Assembly: GCA_017309115.1 (NCBI GenBank)
Contig: JAFLEF010000031.1
Location: 24,364-88,363 of the forward strand
DNA from: Verrucomicrobiota bacterium
GTDB taxonomy: Bacteria; Verrucomicrobiota; Verrucomicrobiia; Limisphaerales; UBA9464
Length of the DNA stretch: 64,000 nucleotides
Direction: 5' to 3'
Under the pieces are notes generated by a model. The model saw nothing but the letters and a program-made list of their open reading frames with translations. It had not been told where the DNA came from and did not search any database. Shown piece after piece: positions 34,609 to 47,407 of the stretch. Both the position numbers and the translations under genes were made by a program. Numbering within the stretch: the stretch's first letter is position 1; each line of letters starts with the position of its first letter.

Positions 34609-36942
34609 TCACCGAGCCCCAAAATGGGCCAGAACATTTCGCATCAGGGCCTGAAACTTGGGATCCGCTGAGAGCGCCCAGCCAGATCCGATGCTTCCCG
34701 CGTTGAAGACCCGCCCGCCTTCCGGCCGCTCCCAGTAAATCATTTCACCACCCTGGTCAGTCTTGGGTTGGATCGGTCGAAAGAAGTAGTCGAACGCCGC
34801 TCCTCCTTCCTTCCAGGGAATGATGCCGTTGGCCAGGGGCACGATGCCGGGAGGGTCGGCGGGAACCGTGCTTCCTGGCGGGGAGGGTTCCTGTTGGAGC
34901 GCGGCGAGGGTGGACAACCGCAAATCAAACTCATGCCCGTTCGCCAACGGCAGTCCGCCCTGCGGGCCCTGTCCGAAACGTTCGCCCGGCTGAATCCCGG
35001 TTTCCTCCGGCTGATGAAACAGGAAATGCCCGGTTCCCGTGGCCACGTACGGACCGAAGTTCCGCGGGTTGCCCTGATTGTTCCAACCCAACGTCTCCAA
35101 TCCCGTGTATTTCCAACCGGGATGTCCGCAGTCCCGCAGTAGTCCTCCCCGGAGACCGTCGTCGCTATGCCAGCTTTCGCCCCGTTCCCGAGGCAACATC
35201 TGATCACCGGGGGCATCCACTTTCCGACATTCCATCACGGTTCCTTCCGGATTGAAACTGACCCGCCAGAAGAGCGAATTGCCGGACAAGACCGCCAGGT
35301 TTCCCCCGTTTCGGAGGAACGCCTCCAGACCGGTCAGCATGGGCAGCGACCAGTATTCGCTGTGACCATTGAGAATCACGATCGGGTAACGGCGAAACAG
35401 CTCGGGATCGCGATGCAGGTCGTCATCCGCCGCCACGTCGAAGGCGTATCCCTCTGTCTCCAGCCAGGCGTGCAGAAAGCGCTCGGCCCGCATCAGGTGC
35501 GAGTACCGCGTGGGCCCGCCATAGAGGACATATGGCCCGGCGACCGGCCACGGCATCCGGAGTCCCATGTGATACGTCCCCTGGCCGGCGGCGTGTCGGC
35601 GATACAGGCAGAAGGCTGGGGGATCCCCGGCGGAGTTGGGCAGGCCATCGGTGCCGATGACGGCATGCAGGGAATCCGGCCAGACGCCAAAGGGGGCGCC
35701 GTTGTAGGCGCGCCAGGTATTCGTCGAGCAGACGACCAGGATCCGGCTGGGGGTTCGGCGTGCGGTGGGTCGAACCAGGAACGTGCTGTCGTACTGACGA
35801 GGGTTCTCCAGTCCGCCAAACCGGGCCCGGGCCACGTAAAGGCCGGAGCGGGCCGATCGGGGAACCTTCCAGGTAAAGGTGGTCTCCCACCGGCAATCGA
35901 AAAGATCGTCCGCCGCCAGGCGCAGACCGTGCCCCCGCTCGGGATCCCGGAGGGGATTGTAGTCACCAAAGCGGGGCACCTCTGCTTCGAAGGAAGGACC
36001 GCCAATCATCCAGGTTCCGTGATTGATCAGCCGTCCGGTTCGCCGAGATCGCGAACGATCGCCCACCACCTCGCCCCGTTCTTCTTCGAACGTCCAACAT
36101 CCAAGCACGTCGTTGCCATCCGCCGGTTGCCGACCGCGCTCCCGAAACCGGTCCGCGATCTGCGTCGAAGTGAGGGCAGTTCCATAGAGGACGACCATGG
36201 CCAGATCCCCGTCGAGGAACCGGGTGGTGGCGCCTCGTTCGCCCATGGCGCCCAGGCGGAGCGGATGGGATCCTGGACGCAGCACCGAGGCGAACGGCCA
36301 TTCTCCCCGAGGGACGCCATCGACGAACACCCGTTTGAGGCGGCCATCAAACGTGGCGGCCACATGATGCCAGCGTCCCCGCTTCAACACGCCCGGTTCG
36401 GTGCGGTGCACGACCGCCTCGTCCGGCGAGACCCCGTCACCGACATAGAACCCGACATACCCGTCCGGTCCCACGCCCAGGGCAAAGCCGGAAGCGTCTT
36501 CCTTGTCTTCCTGGCTGATGATTCCCTGAAGTCGGTTCAACGACCATGGTCGGACCCAAGCCTCCAGAGAGAGGGAGGTGCGGACGCCCCTCAGACGACG
36601 GTCGATGTGAACGTAGGAACCCGGGAAGATCGGTTGAGTGCGGGCGCGAAATCCCCCCGCGTTGTGCACCACTTCATCACCGTTGGGATCATCCACCTGG
36701 GTGCCTAGGCGACAAATCTCGAGGCGATAGGGAACATCGGAACTGAACTTGAACTCGATGCTTTGTCCGGCGGTGACGCTGTGGGACGCGGGATAGCCAT
36801 GCAGTCCCCGGACGATCTTCGGTTGATGCGCCGGAATACCGTCGGGAGAAGTGACTTCGGCTGCGGGGGCGGGAAGGGAGCCGAGGGCGACGGCGCCGGC
36901 GGCGGTCGTTTTCAGGAACTGGCGGCGACTGGCGGCGGGCAT
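34609..36942 (-). CDS. Tat-exported LamG/N,N-dimethylformamidase-like large-subunit protein
   Basis: A 777-residue protein with a twin-arginine signal peptide (ASRRQFLKTTAAGAVALGS). Residues of about 115-285 are a LamG/concanavalin-like domain (SLSLEAWVRPWSLN ... LDGDLAMVVLYGTAL). From about 365 to 760 it resembles the large-subunit C-terminal domain of N,N-dimethylformamidase, with GLYVARARFG, VVCSTNTWRAYNG and ILNGHSEYWSLPM. His527, Glu529 and Tyr447 lie at spacings that match the mononuclear iron ligands (Tyr, His, Glu) I recall for that enzyme. The family hydrolyses small amides; here the enzyme is exported, and no small-subunit gene is next to it. The substrate is unknown. It stands alone, 140 bases upstream of the PEP-CTERM operon. 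Confidence 0.8.
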   Translation of the reverse strand: MPAASRRQFLKTTAAGAVALGSLPAPAAEVTSPDGIPAHQPKIVRGLHGYPASHSVTAGQSIEFKFSSDVPYRLEICRLGTQVDDPNGDEVVHNAGGFRARTQPIFPGSYVHIDRRLRGVRTSLSLEAWVRPWSLNRLQGIISQEDKEDASGFALGVGPDGYVGFYVGDGVSPDEAVVHRTEPGVLKRGRWHHVAATFDGRLKRVFVDGVPRGEWPFASVLRPGSHPLRLGAMGERGATTRFLDGDLAMVVLYGTALTSTQIADRFRERGRQPADGNDVLGCWTFEEERGEVVGDRSRSRRTGRLINHGTWMIGGPSFEAEVPRFGDYNPLRDPERGHGLRLAADDLFDCRWETTFTWKVPRSARSGLYVARARFGGLENPRQYDSTFLVRPTARRTPSRILVVCSTNTWRAYNGAPFGVWPDSLHAVIGTDGLPNSAGDPPAFCLYRRHAAGQGTYHMGLRMPWPVAGPYVLYGGPTRYSHLMRAERFLHAWLETEGYAFDVAADDDLHRDPELFRRYPIVILNGHSEYWSLPMLTGLEAFLRNGGNLAVLSGNSLFWRVSFNPEGTVMECRKVDAPGDQMLPRERGESWHSDDGLRGGLLRDCGHPGWKYTGLETLGWNNQGNPRNFGPYVATGTGHFLFHQPEETGIQPGERFGQGPQGGLPLANGHEFDLRLSTLAALQQEPSPPGSTVPADPPGIVPLANGIIPWKEGGAAFDYFFRPIQPKTDQGGEMIYWERPEGGRVFNAGSIGSGWALSADPKFQALMRNVLAHFGAR

Positions 36943-36995
36943 ATGGCCGGATGCTGCGAATCCCAGGCGCGCCCGCCAATCGTAATTGCCGACAG

Positions 36996-37027
36996 AAAAA
37001 AGCCATGAACCCCGGGAGGTTCATGGC
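36996..37027 (-). terminator. Intrinsic terminator after the DUF4331 gene
   Basis: On the minus strand a perfect 10-bp stem, GCCATGAACC/GGTTCATGGC, with a 6-base loop is followed by six T. It lies about 20 bases downstream of the DUF4331 stop. Confidence 0.88.
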
Positions 37028-37046
37028 TCGTGGAAAAAGTCTGCGG

Positions 37047-38534
37047 TTAAGGAGCCGTCCGTTGGTTGACGGTCGGACCGGCATGCGGAGTGGCGAGATA
37101 CGGGAAGACCTGATGATACTGCAGGTCGTTGCTGGCGATGTTGTCGCCAACGACCGTCACGGTGGAATAGCTCGGACCGCTCGCGACGGCCGTCAACGCG
37201 ATGTCGACCGAGTCATCACCGGGGCGTCGTCCATTGGGCCAGCCACCGCTGTTCAGCCCGCCGACCGTGTCGCCGCCGATGAATCCCAGCCGACTGAATC
37301 CAGGCTGACCGGGCAACTTCACGGCGTCAGTGCGGGTGTCGACCTTGATCACGTCCGGAATGTACACCGCGGAAAGATCCGCTCGGCCGGAAGTGCTGAA
37401 GGAAGTTCCGTAGAGCAGGTTGATCAGTCCGGCGAGTTCCGGGTTCTCCGAGTAGGTTTTGAACTTGGCGGCATCGGCTGTCGGGGTGCTGCGGTTGTAA
37501 GCGTCCTTGTCCTTGAGGGCGACCAACACTTCGTTGAAGAGCGGGTTGGCCAGGCGATTGACCTGGACCCACGGACCGGAGTTGACCGCATCGCCGTCGG
37601 ACTTGAGCAACCGCGTGCGTTGGCGGCTAACGGAGGCGTAAACACCAACGCCGGTCGCGGATCCGAAGAACGGCGACTCGTACGGAAGGCTGGGCAATGA
37701 ACTCAGGGGAATCTGAATGGCGAAGGTGAGGACATTGAAGCCCTTGAAACCATCGACGCCATTGCCGTCCTGACCCAGTCCATCGGCGAGCGAACCGTTG
37801 TTGTCGAGGATCCGCGAGTCCAGCAGGTCGAAGATGGCTGGCGTGTCGGCGAAGAAGCCGTCGTCCCGAGGTCCGGCAAAGACCACTTCACCGGAGGGGA
37901 GCGCCTGGATCGCCTGTTGGGTGTAGGTATCCAGTTCCGCAAAGGTGGCGGCGCCGGAAGCCGCTCGGCCCGTCGAATCGTTGTAGAAGGGAGTGATGTT
38001 CTTGCCGACGTTGGGAACGGCCACTTTCAACTGGGTGCCGAGCGTCGCGTTGCCCTTCGTGACGGTGTAGGTCTGAGTGTAGTTCTGCTGCGCGTCGCCC
38101 AGGGTGGTAATCGTACCCGCCGCCGTGCCGAGCCCGTACGACAAGATGGTGCCGGGATTCTTGAGGCCGGGACCGGTCTGGGGATTGACCTTCGAGAACC
38201 GGAAGTCGTAGCGGGTGAGCGTCGCCCCGGTGGTGGGATTCGCCAGATGGATGCTGTACAACGCATCGTCGGCGAACCGTTCGTAAATCACGCCGTCGCC
38301 GGGGTCCGAGAAGGGCCGGACCGACACGAGGACGTTGAGCACCTTTTGAGCGGGCTGATCGTATCGGGTGCCCACAAAGGCGTAGACATCGGTGAGGTTG
38401 GCTTGGGGATCCTGTTTAATCAGCGGTGCATCGCTGTGGCTCGAAGCAAGGAGTTGGGCGCCGCACAGGGCGGCACAGAGGCTGGCGGCCAGCAAGGGCC
38501 GCGGCAACGATGGGGGTGAGGAGTGTTGTTTCAT
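37047..38534 (-). CDS. Exported DUF4331 protein
   Basis: A 495-residue exported protein with a signal peptide ending at about residue 30 (LLA|SSHSDAP). SSHSDAPLIKQDPQANLTDVYAF is the family hallmark at the start of the mature protein, followed by the long all-beta body (VLVSVRPFSDPGDGVIYERF ... GPWVQVNRLANPLFNEVLVALK). The family is widely distributed but unassigned biochemically; a structural or redox-related role is not proven. It is second in an operon with the exported protein at 38558 and ends in a strong terminator. Confidence 0.9.
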   Translation of the reverse strand: MKQHSSPPSLPRPLLAASLCAALCGAQLLASSHSDAPLIKQDPQANLTDVYAFVGTRYDQPAQKVLNVLVSVRPFSDPGDGVIYERFADDALYSIHLANPTTGATLTRYDFRFSKVNPQTGPGLKNPGTILSYGLGTAAGTITTLGDAQQNYTQTYTVTKGNATLGTQLKVAVPNVGKNITPFYNDSTGRAASGAATFAELDTYTQQAIQALPSGEVVFAGPRDDGFFADTPAIFDLLDSRILDNNGSLADGLGQDGNGVDGFKGFNVLTFAIQIPLSSLPSLPYESPFFGSATGVGVYASVSRQRTRLLKSDGDAVNSGPWVQVNRLANPLFNEVLVALKDKDAYNRSTPTADAAKFKTYSENPELAGLINLLYGTSFSTSGRADLSAVYIPDVIKVDTRTDAVKLPGQPGFSRLGFIGGDTVGGLNSGGWPNGRRPGDDSVDIALTAVASGPSYSTVTVVGDNIASNDLQYHQVFPYLATPHAGPTVNQRTAP

Positions 38535-38557
38535 GGGAGTGGTGGAGACGGGGAAAA

Positions 38558-39073
38558 TCAGGAGCGGTTGGCGGTCCGGCGGCGGCGGAGGTGGGTGGCG
38601 ACGACGCCCGCTACGAGCAGGGCAGCGCCAGCGGTGCCGGTTTCCGGAACGACGGTCAGGTCGACGGTTCCCGCCACGAGGTTGCCCTGGACATCCAGGG
38701 CTTCGACCTGGGTGAAAAACAGGGTGGGATCGGCGAGGCTTTCGAAACGGAATCCAGTGACATCGCTGCCGCTGAGAAACGAACCGGAGTCGGCCAGGAA
38801 GTCGACGAAGCCCAGGCCGCCGTCGTAGCTCGCGAGGAAGCCGACGGGTGTTTCCAGAGTCGAAGCGATCCAGGGATCACTCAGCGGGGCATCGCTGAAG
38901 GAGACGAGGGCGAGTTCGAGGGGTTCGTCGTTGTGGACGGTGATTTCGTACCGGAAGGCTCCGGGAATCGGGGTGACCCGGGTTTCCAGCGTGAAGTCGG
39001 CTTGGGCGACAGGGAGTCCGAGCAAGGCGAGCAACAGCCCCGGTCGGGAGGGAAAACGGAGGGGGGATTTCAT
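38558..39073 (-). CDS. Exported protein with atypical C-terminal sorting tail (VVPETG)
   Basis: About 171 residues from the ATG at 39073. The signal peptide is followed by an all-beta domain. The C-terminus has VVPETGTAGAALLVAGVVAT followed by HLRRRRTANRS, a PEP-CTERM-like arrangement in which the canonical PEP is PETG, a variant also known from other sorting groups. It is first in the operon with the DUF4331 gene, 24 bases ahead, so both may act together at the cell surface. Function unknown. Confidence 0.78.
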   Translation of the reverse strand: MKSPLRFPSRPGLLLALLGLPVAQADFTLETRVTPIPGAFRYEITVHNDEPLELALVSFSDAPLSDPWIASTLETPVGFLASYDGGLGFVDFLADSGSFLSGSDVTGFRFESLADPTLFFTQVEALDVQGNLVAGTVDLTVVPETGTAGAALLVAGVVATHLRRRRTANRS

Positions 39074-39176
39074 GGCGGGAGGTTTCAAAGGATTCGGTTT
39101 CGGGAGGCAGGGTTCTGACCCGAAGCGAATTCATCCCTGAAACGAACGCCGCCGGAGAGCGGATGCAGGGATTCAG

Positions 39177-39217
39177 AAAAAAACAAAACGGCGCAGTCGC
39201 CGAAGCAACTGCGCCGT
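39177..39217 (-). terminator. Intrinsic terminator after groEL
   Basis: A perfect 10-bp stem, ACGGCGCAGT/ACTGCGCCGT, with a 10-base loop is followed on the minus strand by a TTTTG-TTTTTTT tract. It lies about 26 bases downstream of the groEL stop. Confidence 0.85.
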
Positions 39218-39242
39218 CTGAGAGGATTGACGAAGGAGGGAC

Positions 39243-40886
<1,644 letters not shown>

Positions 40887-40918
40887 TCAGTGTTTCTAGT
40901 TAGTCTTGAAAGGTGGGT

Positions 40919-41212
40919 TTAGGCGACAACAGCGATCAGGTCATCGGCGCCAAAGATCTTGTATTCCTTGCCGTCGATCTTGATCTCGGTTCCGCCGTAC
41001 TTCGAAACGAGTACGCGGTCGCCGACCTTCACTTCGAAGGCCTGCTTCTTGCCGTCGTCACTGGTCTTGCCGGTTCCGAGGGCACGAACGACGCCTTCGG
41101 TGGGCTTTTCCTTGGCGGAATCAGGAATGATGATGCCGCCTTTTTTGGTTTCCTTCTCTTCGACGAGTTCCACGAGAACGCGGTCGCCGAGGGGTTTCAC
41201 GTTGAGTGCCAT
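40919..41212 (-). CDS. groS: Co-chaperonin GroES
   Basis: 97 residues matching GroES throughout: [36 protein letters not shown] in the mobile-loop position, and [33 protein letters not shown]. It caps the GroEL ring as a heptamer. It is the first gene of the groES-groEL operon and is separated from dnaK by a terminator. Its leader, 41213-41281, contains no CIRCE and no clear Shine-Dalgarno, but a TTGTTT box (minus strand, around 41255) could be a -35 element. Confidence 0.97.
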   Translation of the reverse strand: MALNVKPLGDRVLVELVEEKETKKGGIIIPDSAKEKPTEGVVRALGTGKTSDDGKKQAFEVKVGDRVLVSKYGGTEIKIDGKEYKIFGADDLIAVVA

Positions 41213-41281
41213 ACTATGTGTATCGCGTTTTTACTGTGTGTATTTACCGGTTAAACAAGGCCCGCCGCACCCGCGACAGGT

Positions 41282-41321
41282 AAAAAGGGACGGGGTGAGC
41301 CAGATCGATCTGGTTCACCCC
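41282..41321 (-). terminator. Intrinsic terminator between dnaK and groES
   Basis: A 12-bp stem, GGGGTGAACCAG/CTGGCTCACCCC on the minus strand (one G-T pair), with a 6-base ATCGAT loop is followed closely by five T. It lies 15 bases after the dnaK stop and isolates dnaK from the groESL operon. Confidence 0.88.
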
Positions 41322-41335
41322 GGTGGTAGGCCGGG

Positions 41336-43273
<1,938 letters not shown>

Positions 43274-43763
43274 ATGCCGAATTTGAACGACTTGAGTTCT
43301 GCAAGGTCGGTGCCGGCGATGGGAACTTTTTCGGGAACGCCGGTTTCCGAAGAAATTGCCGGTTTCCACCCCGGTCGGGCGGACCGCGGGCGCGTCGGAG
43401 GTGTGACAGACCCAGGGAAACTGGCACAGTTGCGTCCCGGTTGAGGCGCAGTGGAGGGATTCGGACCCCTTCTGGCCCACGATTTAACGATTCCCGACGC
43501 CTCGCGGGCGTTTCGGTGCCCAAAGGGGCGTCCGTAGCCGGAGGGGACGACGCGCTGACTGGATTGCCCTGGGGCGTGGGATCGGGCGGGGCGGCGGGTG
43601 TGCTGGGGGAGGATGGCGCGTTCTGCCGTCGGCGGCTACGTAGCCGCGGAGGGGACGACGCGCTGACTGGATTGCCCTGCGGGTGGGGCGCCGATGAATC
43701 GGACGTGCATCTTTCCCGGACTTGTCACTAACCTCTCCGGTCCACTTTAACTTTTAGAATTCC
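43274..43763 (+). repeat. Spacer with tandem mosaic repeat upstream of the dehydrogenase gene
   Basis: No gene is seen in 490 bases. Two direct copies of GTAGCCGnGGGGACGACGCG followed by CTGACTGGATTGCCCTG lie at 43534-43570 and 43640-43679. The end of the first unit (43611-43640) reads GGATGGCGCGTTCTGCCGTC GGCGGCTACG, matching the ends of copies B and C and of 31915-31945. Near 43449 a short T-arm-like motif is present but no tRNA can be folded around it. Confidence 0.65.
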
Positions 43764-44684
43764 ATGAGCGATCGGATTGCATTTGTCGGTGTAGGTCGGA
43801 TGGGCGCCAACATGGCCCGCCGACTCAAAGACTGCGGCCTGAATGTCACCGCAGTTTATGATTCTCGTCCGGAGTCGGCCAAGGCCCTCGCCGAAGAACT
43901 CGGCTGCGCCAGCCCGAAGAAACTCGCCGAGGTCACCGCGGCCGCGGATGTCATCATCACCGTGGTCACCGATGACAAGGCTATGGAGGGCATCTTTGGT
44001 AAAAAAGGGGACAGTCTTCTGGTCGGCGCCAAGGGACGTACGTTCGTCAACTGCGCCACCGTTTCCCCGGCCATTCACGTCGAAATCGAGAAGCGCGCCA
44101 ACAAGGTCGGAGCGGAATCCCTGGAGGCCTGCATGGCGTCCAGCATCAACCAAGCGCGCAGCGGAACGCTGTACCTGATGGTCGGTGGCAAACAGGCGGC
44201 GTTTGAGAAGGTCAAGCCGCTGCTGATCCAGTTGTCCGACGACGGCAAGCTGCTCCGGTACATCGGCAAGTCCGGCCAGGCCGCGCAGGTCAAGGCGTTG
44301 GTCAACATGGTCATGAACATCAACACCGCCGGTCTGGCCGAAGGGCTCGGTCTGGGTTCCGCGTTGGGTCTCGATCTGAAGACCCTGATGGAGGTGTTCT
44401 CGCAAACCGGCGCCAACAGCCGGGTTCTGGTGACTGACGGCGAAGACATGGTGAATCGGGATCACTCCTGTTTCTTTAGCGCCGCCCACGCTGCCAAGGA
44501 CAGCGGCATCGCCTACGCGCTGGGTCAAAAGGCCAAACTCGATTTGCCGCTGGCCAAGGCCGCTCTCTCCCAGTACCGCAAGATGACCAAGCTGGGATTG
44601 GGTGGGCTCGACAAGTCGGGCATCGCGGAACTGACCTTCAAGGGCCGCGGTCCGAAGAAGGCCAAGAAGAAGTCGAAGAAGTAA
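43764..44684 (+). CDS. NAD(P)-dependent beta-hydroxyacid dehydrogenase family protein
   Basis: A 306-residue cytoplasmic protein. The N-terminal dinucleotide-binding loop is IAFVGVGRMGANMARRL (GxGxMGxxxA). The second conserved block is EACMASSINQARSGTLYLMVG, where most 3-hydroxyisobutyrate dehydrogenase relatives have DAPVSGG, and the third is GQAAQVKALVNMV with the catalytic Lys (K180 region). The C-terminus is a Lys-rich tail (GPKKAKKKSKK), unusual for the family. It probably reduces or oxidises a small beta-hydroxyacid such as 2-hydroxy-3-oxopropionate. The altered second block makes specificity uncertain. Confidence 0.85.
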   Translation: MSDRIAFVGVGRMGANMARRLKDCGLNVTAVYDSRPESAKALAEELGCASPKKLAEVTAAADVIITVVTDDKAMEGIFGKKGDSLLVGAKGRTFVNCATVSPAIHVEIEKRANKVGAESLEACMASSINQARSGTLYLMVGGKQAAFEKVKPLLIQLSDDGKLLRYIGKSGQAAQVKALVNMVMNINTAGLAEGLGLGSALGLDLKTLMEVFSQTGANSRVLVTDGEDMVNRDHSCFFSAAHAAKDSGIAYALGQKAKLDLPLAKAALSQYRKMTKLGLGGLDKSGIAELTFKGRGPKKAKKKSKK

Positions 44685-44707
44685 TCGGTACTTCCCTTTC
44701 GGAGTTC

Positions 44708-44736
44708 AGCGTTACCCCTGGCCGAGGGGTAACGCT
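44708..44736 (+). terminator. Strong hairpin after the dehydrogenase gene
   Basis: A perfect 12-bp stem, AGCGTTACCCCT/AGGGGTAACGCT, with a 5-base loop starts 23 bases after the stop. No T run follows, so it is a putative terminator or 3'-stabilising hairpin. Confidence 0.6.
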
Positions 44737-45001
44737 GATTCCGATCCGGAATCTGGCACGGCTCGTTCCCACTGAGCGACGTCGTGCTTTGTGGAAGAGG
44801 TCCGCGAATGGCGAATTCCCAGTAGTGGGATCGTTTATTCCCGGGCTTGGGACTGCGCGCTTGGACGAGCCATTCAGCCAAGGAGGGCCGAGGCCCGCCC
44901 GTGCGTGTTTTGCCTTCGACGAGGTCGTCTGAGCAGGTTGGCACCCGAACTGCGCCGACCCGCCCAACGAAGCTCAGCTATCCCCACCTTCCTCCGAGTT
45001 C
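44737..45001 (+). other. Spacer upstream of the tandem permeases, no feature recognised
   Basis: About 265 bases between the hairpin and the first permease. No gene, repeat or regulatory motif was recognised apart from probable promoter sequence. Confidence 0.4.
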
Positions 45002-47386
45002 ATGAACGATTTCACGTTTGCCCTCCGCCAGCTGCTAAAGAGCCCTGGATTCACCGTGGTGGCTGTACTGACCCTGGCCTTCGGGATCGGGGTCAACACG
45101 TCGATGTTCAGCGGACTGCATTCTCTGTTGATGCCGGACTTGCCGTATCCGGAGTCCGGCCGCTTGGTGCAGGTCTTTCGCACGTCGCCACACTCGTCGC
45201 GGTGGCCGCATTCGCCCGCCAATTTTCTCGACAGCCAACGGCAGAACTCGGTCTTCACTCATCTCGCCGCGACCACGTCACGGCGGGTTAATCTTTCTGA
45301 AGCCGGGCAGCCGGCCGAACGCCTGAAGGCGGCGCTCGCGACGGCGGATCTGATTCCTCTGCTTGGAATCGCGCCTCGGTTGGGCCGGGCCTTTCTGCCC
45401 GAGGAGCATCAACCTGGGCGCGATGATGTGGTCCTGCTGAGCCACGCCTTCTGGCTCCGCCGGTTCAACGCCGATCCCAACATCATCGGGCGGACCCTGC
45501 GCTTGGACGGCGAGACCGTTACCGTGGTGGGGGTGATGCCTCCGGACTTCGGCGGGCGCGAAAACTGGGGAACTGCGGACTTGATCCGGCCACTGGCGTT
45601 CAGCGCGGCGGAGGCGGAGGTGCGGGGGAACCAGTATCTGGATGTCTTCGCCCGACTGAAACCCGGCATCAGCCTGGGGGAAGCGAACGCCTCGCTCGCC
45701 GCAGTCGCGGCCCGACTGAAGGAGGCCTATCCCGAAAACAATTCCGATATGGGTTTCCGAGCGGTCTCACTGGCCCGGTCGATGGATCCCCGCGGTCAGA
45801 TGATGCTATGGATGATCATGGGACTCGCGGGATTCGTCCTGCTGATTGCGTGTGCGAATTTGGCGAACCTTCAATTTGCCCGAACGGGCCTGCGGTCGCG
45901 GGAACTGGCCATTCGGGGGGCCCTGGGGGCCTCGCGCGCTCGGGTATTGCGGCAGTTGCTGACCGAGAATCTGGTGCTCGCCGCGCTGGGTGGGTTGCTG
46001 GGATTGCTCTTCGCCCAGTGGACAAACCAATGGCTCGGGCACCGTCTGACCGAAGACGGACGTCCCCTGATTCGTTTGGAGGTGAACTGGATGGTGCTCG
46101 GGTTTGCGTTTCTGGTGTCCACGCTTTCGGGTCTGGCGTTCGGTTTGGTGCCCGCTTGGATTGCGGCGAATGCCGATCTGAATTCCGCCTTAAAACAAGG
46201 CGTGCGAGACGGCGGGGCCGGGGCTTCCCGACAACGGCTGCGACATGGACTGATCGTGGCTCAGGTGGCCTTGGCTCTGGTGCTCTTGATGGGTGCGGGT
46301 CTGGTTCTGACCGGACTGAGCCGATTCAGTCGGGCGGATCCGGGCTGGCGGATCGATGGATTGCAGGCCGGATATCTGAATCTTCCCGCTTCGACCTATC
46401 CCGATGGGGCCGCGAAGCTCCGGTTCGCGGTTCAACTTCAGGAGAAGCTCGCCGTGCTACCTGGAGTTGAGCGGGTCGCGGTGGCGAGTTCGCTGCCTGT
46501 GTCGGGATTTCGCAGCCATGTCGGTTTGGCCATCGAGTCTTCCGCCACCGGCTTGAACTCCGGTCTTGGCAGCGTGGCTTTCGTTTCTCCGAACTATTTT
46601 CCGACGTTGGGAATTCGACTGATTGAGGGTCGTGAGTTTACGCCAGATGACGGGCCGGACCGGTCGAGCGTGGCCATCATCAACGAGGCGTTCGCCCGGG
46701 CCTGCTGGCCCACGGGCTCGGCGATTGGCCGGCGCATCGGTCAACCAGGCGCCTGGCAGGAGGTGGTGGGGGTTGTGGCCGATGTTCACTCGGCGACGGA
46801 TCCCGGCGAACCCACCACGCGCTTTCAATACTACCGTCCGCTCGGCCAGGATCCTCAATCGGGTCTGGCCGTCGTGGTACGAGGTACCGTTTCCGGGGAT
46901 GTCCTGCGAAAGGCGGTAACGGAACTGGACCCCGACCTACCGTTGAGCGAAGCCGGAGCGATTCGGACTCGCGTTGGACAGTTCTTCGGGCAGGTGGCGG
47001 TGGCGGGTTGGTTGTTATCCGCGTTCGCGGGACTGGGTCTTTTACTGGCTGGGTTGGGGACTTATGGCGTGATCGCCAGCTTCGTGGGACAGCGGACCCG
47101 GGAGATCGGCGTTCGGTTGGCGTTGGGCGCGCAGATCCGGGATGTCCGCTGGTTGGTTTTAAGCCGCGGATTGCGCCTGACCGCCCTAGGTGTGGGCGTG
47201 GGATTGCTGGGATCTTTGGGACTAGGTCAGGTGCTCGCCTCGATGCTGCCGGGAATGAAGACAAATCAGCCGCTGGTGCTGGGCACCGTCAGCCTGCTCC
47301 TTTTGCTGGTGGCCTCACTGGCGAGTTGGCTGCCAGCGCGCCGGGCGTCGCGGGTGGATCCCATGGTGGCTCTTCGGGCAGAGTGA
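45002..47386 (+). CDS. ADOP/MacB-like FtsX permease 1
   Basis: A 794-residue inner-membrane protein. The N-terminus MNDFTFALRQLLKSPGFTVV AVLTLAFGIGVNTSMFS is the start of ADOP (acidobacterial duplicated orphan permease) proteins, followed by a large periplasmic domain (MacB-PCD-like, VTVVGVMPPDFGG), a first FtsX core of transmembrane helices around residues 260-400, a second periplasmic domain, and a second FtsX core near the C-terminus (RTREIGVRLALGA, LPARRASRVDPMVALRAE). No ATPase gene is next to it, as usual for orphan members. It lies 22 bases before a homologous gene. The transported molecule is unknown. Confidence 0.9.
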   Translation: MNDFTFALRQLLKSPGFTVVAVLTLAFGIGVNTSMFSGLHSLLMPDLPYPESGRLVQVFRTSPHSSRWPHSPANFLDSQRQNSVFTHLAATTSRRVNLSEAGQPAERLKAALATADLIPLLGIAPRLGRAFLPEEHQPGRDDVVLLSHAFWLRRFNADPNIIGRTLRLDGETVTVVGVMPPDFGGRENWGTADLIRPLAFSAAEAEVRGNQYLDVFARLKPGISLGEANASLAAVAARLKEAYPENNSDMGFRAVSLARSMDPRGQMMLWMIMGLAGFVLLIACANLANLQFARTGLRSRELAIRGALGASRARVLRQLLTENLVLAALGGLLGLLFAQWTNQWLGHRLTEDGRPLIRLEVNWMVLGFAFLVSTLSGLAFGLVPAWIAANADLNSALKQGVRDGGAGASRQRLRHGLIVAQVALALVLLMGAGLVLTGLSRFSRADPGWRIDGLQAGYLNLPASTYPDGAAKLRFAVQLQEKLAVLPGVERVAVASSLPVSGFRSHVGLAIESSATGLNSGLGSVAFVSPNYFPTLGIRLIEGREFTPDDGPDRSSVAIINEAFARACWPTGSAIGRRIGQPGAWQEVVGVVADVHSATDPGEPTTRFQYYRPLGQDPQSGLAVVVRGTVSGDVLRKAVTELDPDLPLSEAGAIRTRVGQFFGQVAVAGWLLSAFAGLGLLLAGLGTYGVIASFVGQRTREIGVRLALGAQIRDVRWLVLSRGLRLTALGVGVGLLGSLGLGQVLASMLPGMKTNQPLVLGTVSLLLLLVASLASWLPARRASRVDPMVALRAE

Positions 47387-47407
47387 GCAGAGCAGGATTT
47401 CCAGCCC

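Noticed and set aside
41213-41281. CIRCE operator ahead of groES.
   Set aside because: No TTAGCACTC-N9-GAGTGCTAA or near match is present.
43440-43530. A tRNA or tRNA remnant ahead of the dehydrogenase gene.
   Set aside because: Only a T-arm-like GGATTCGGACCC motif is present; no acceptor, anticodon or D arm can be formed around it.
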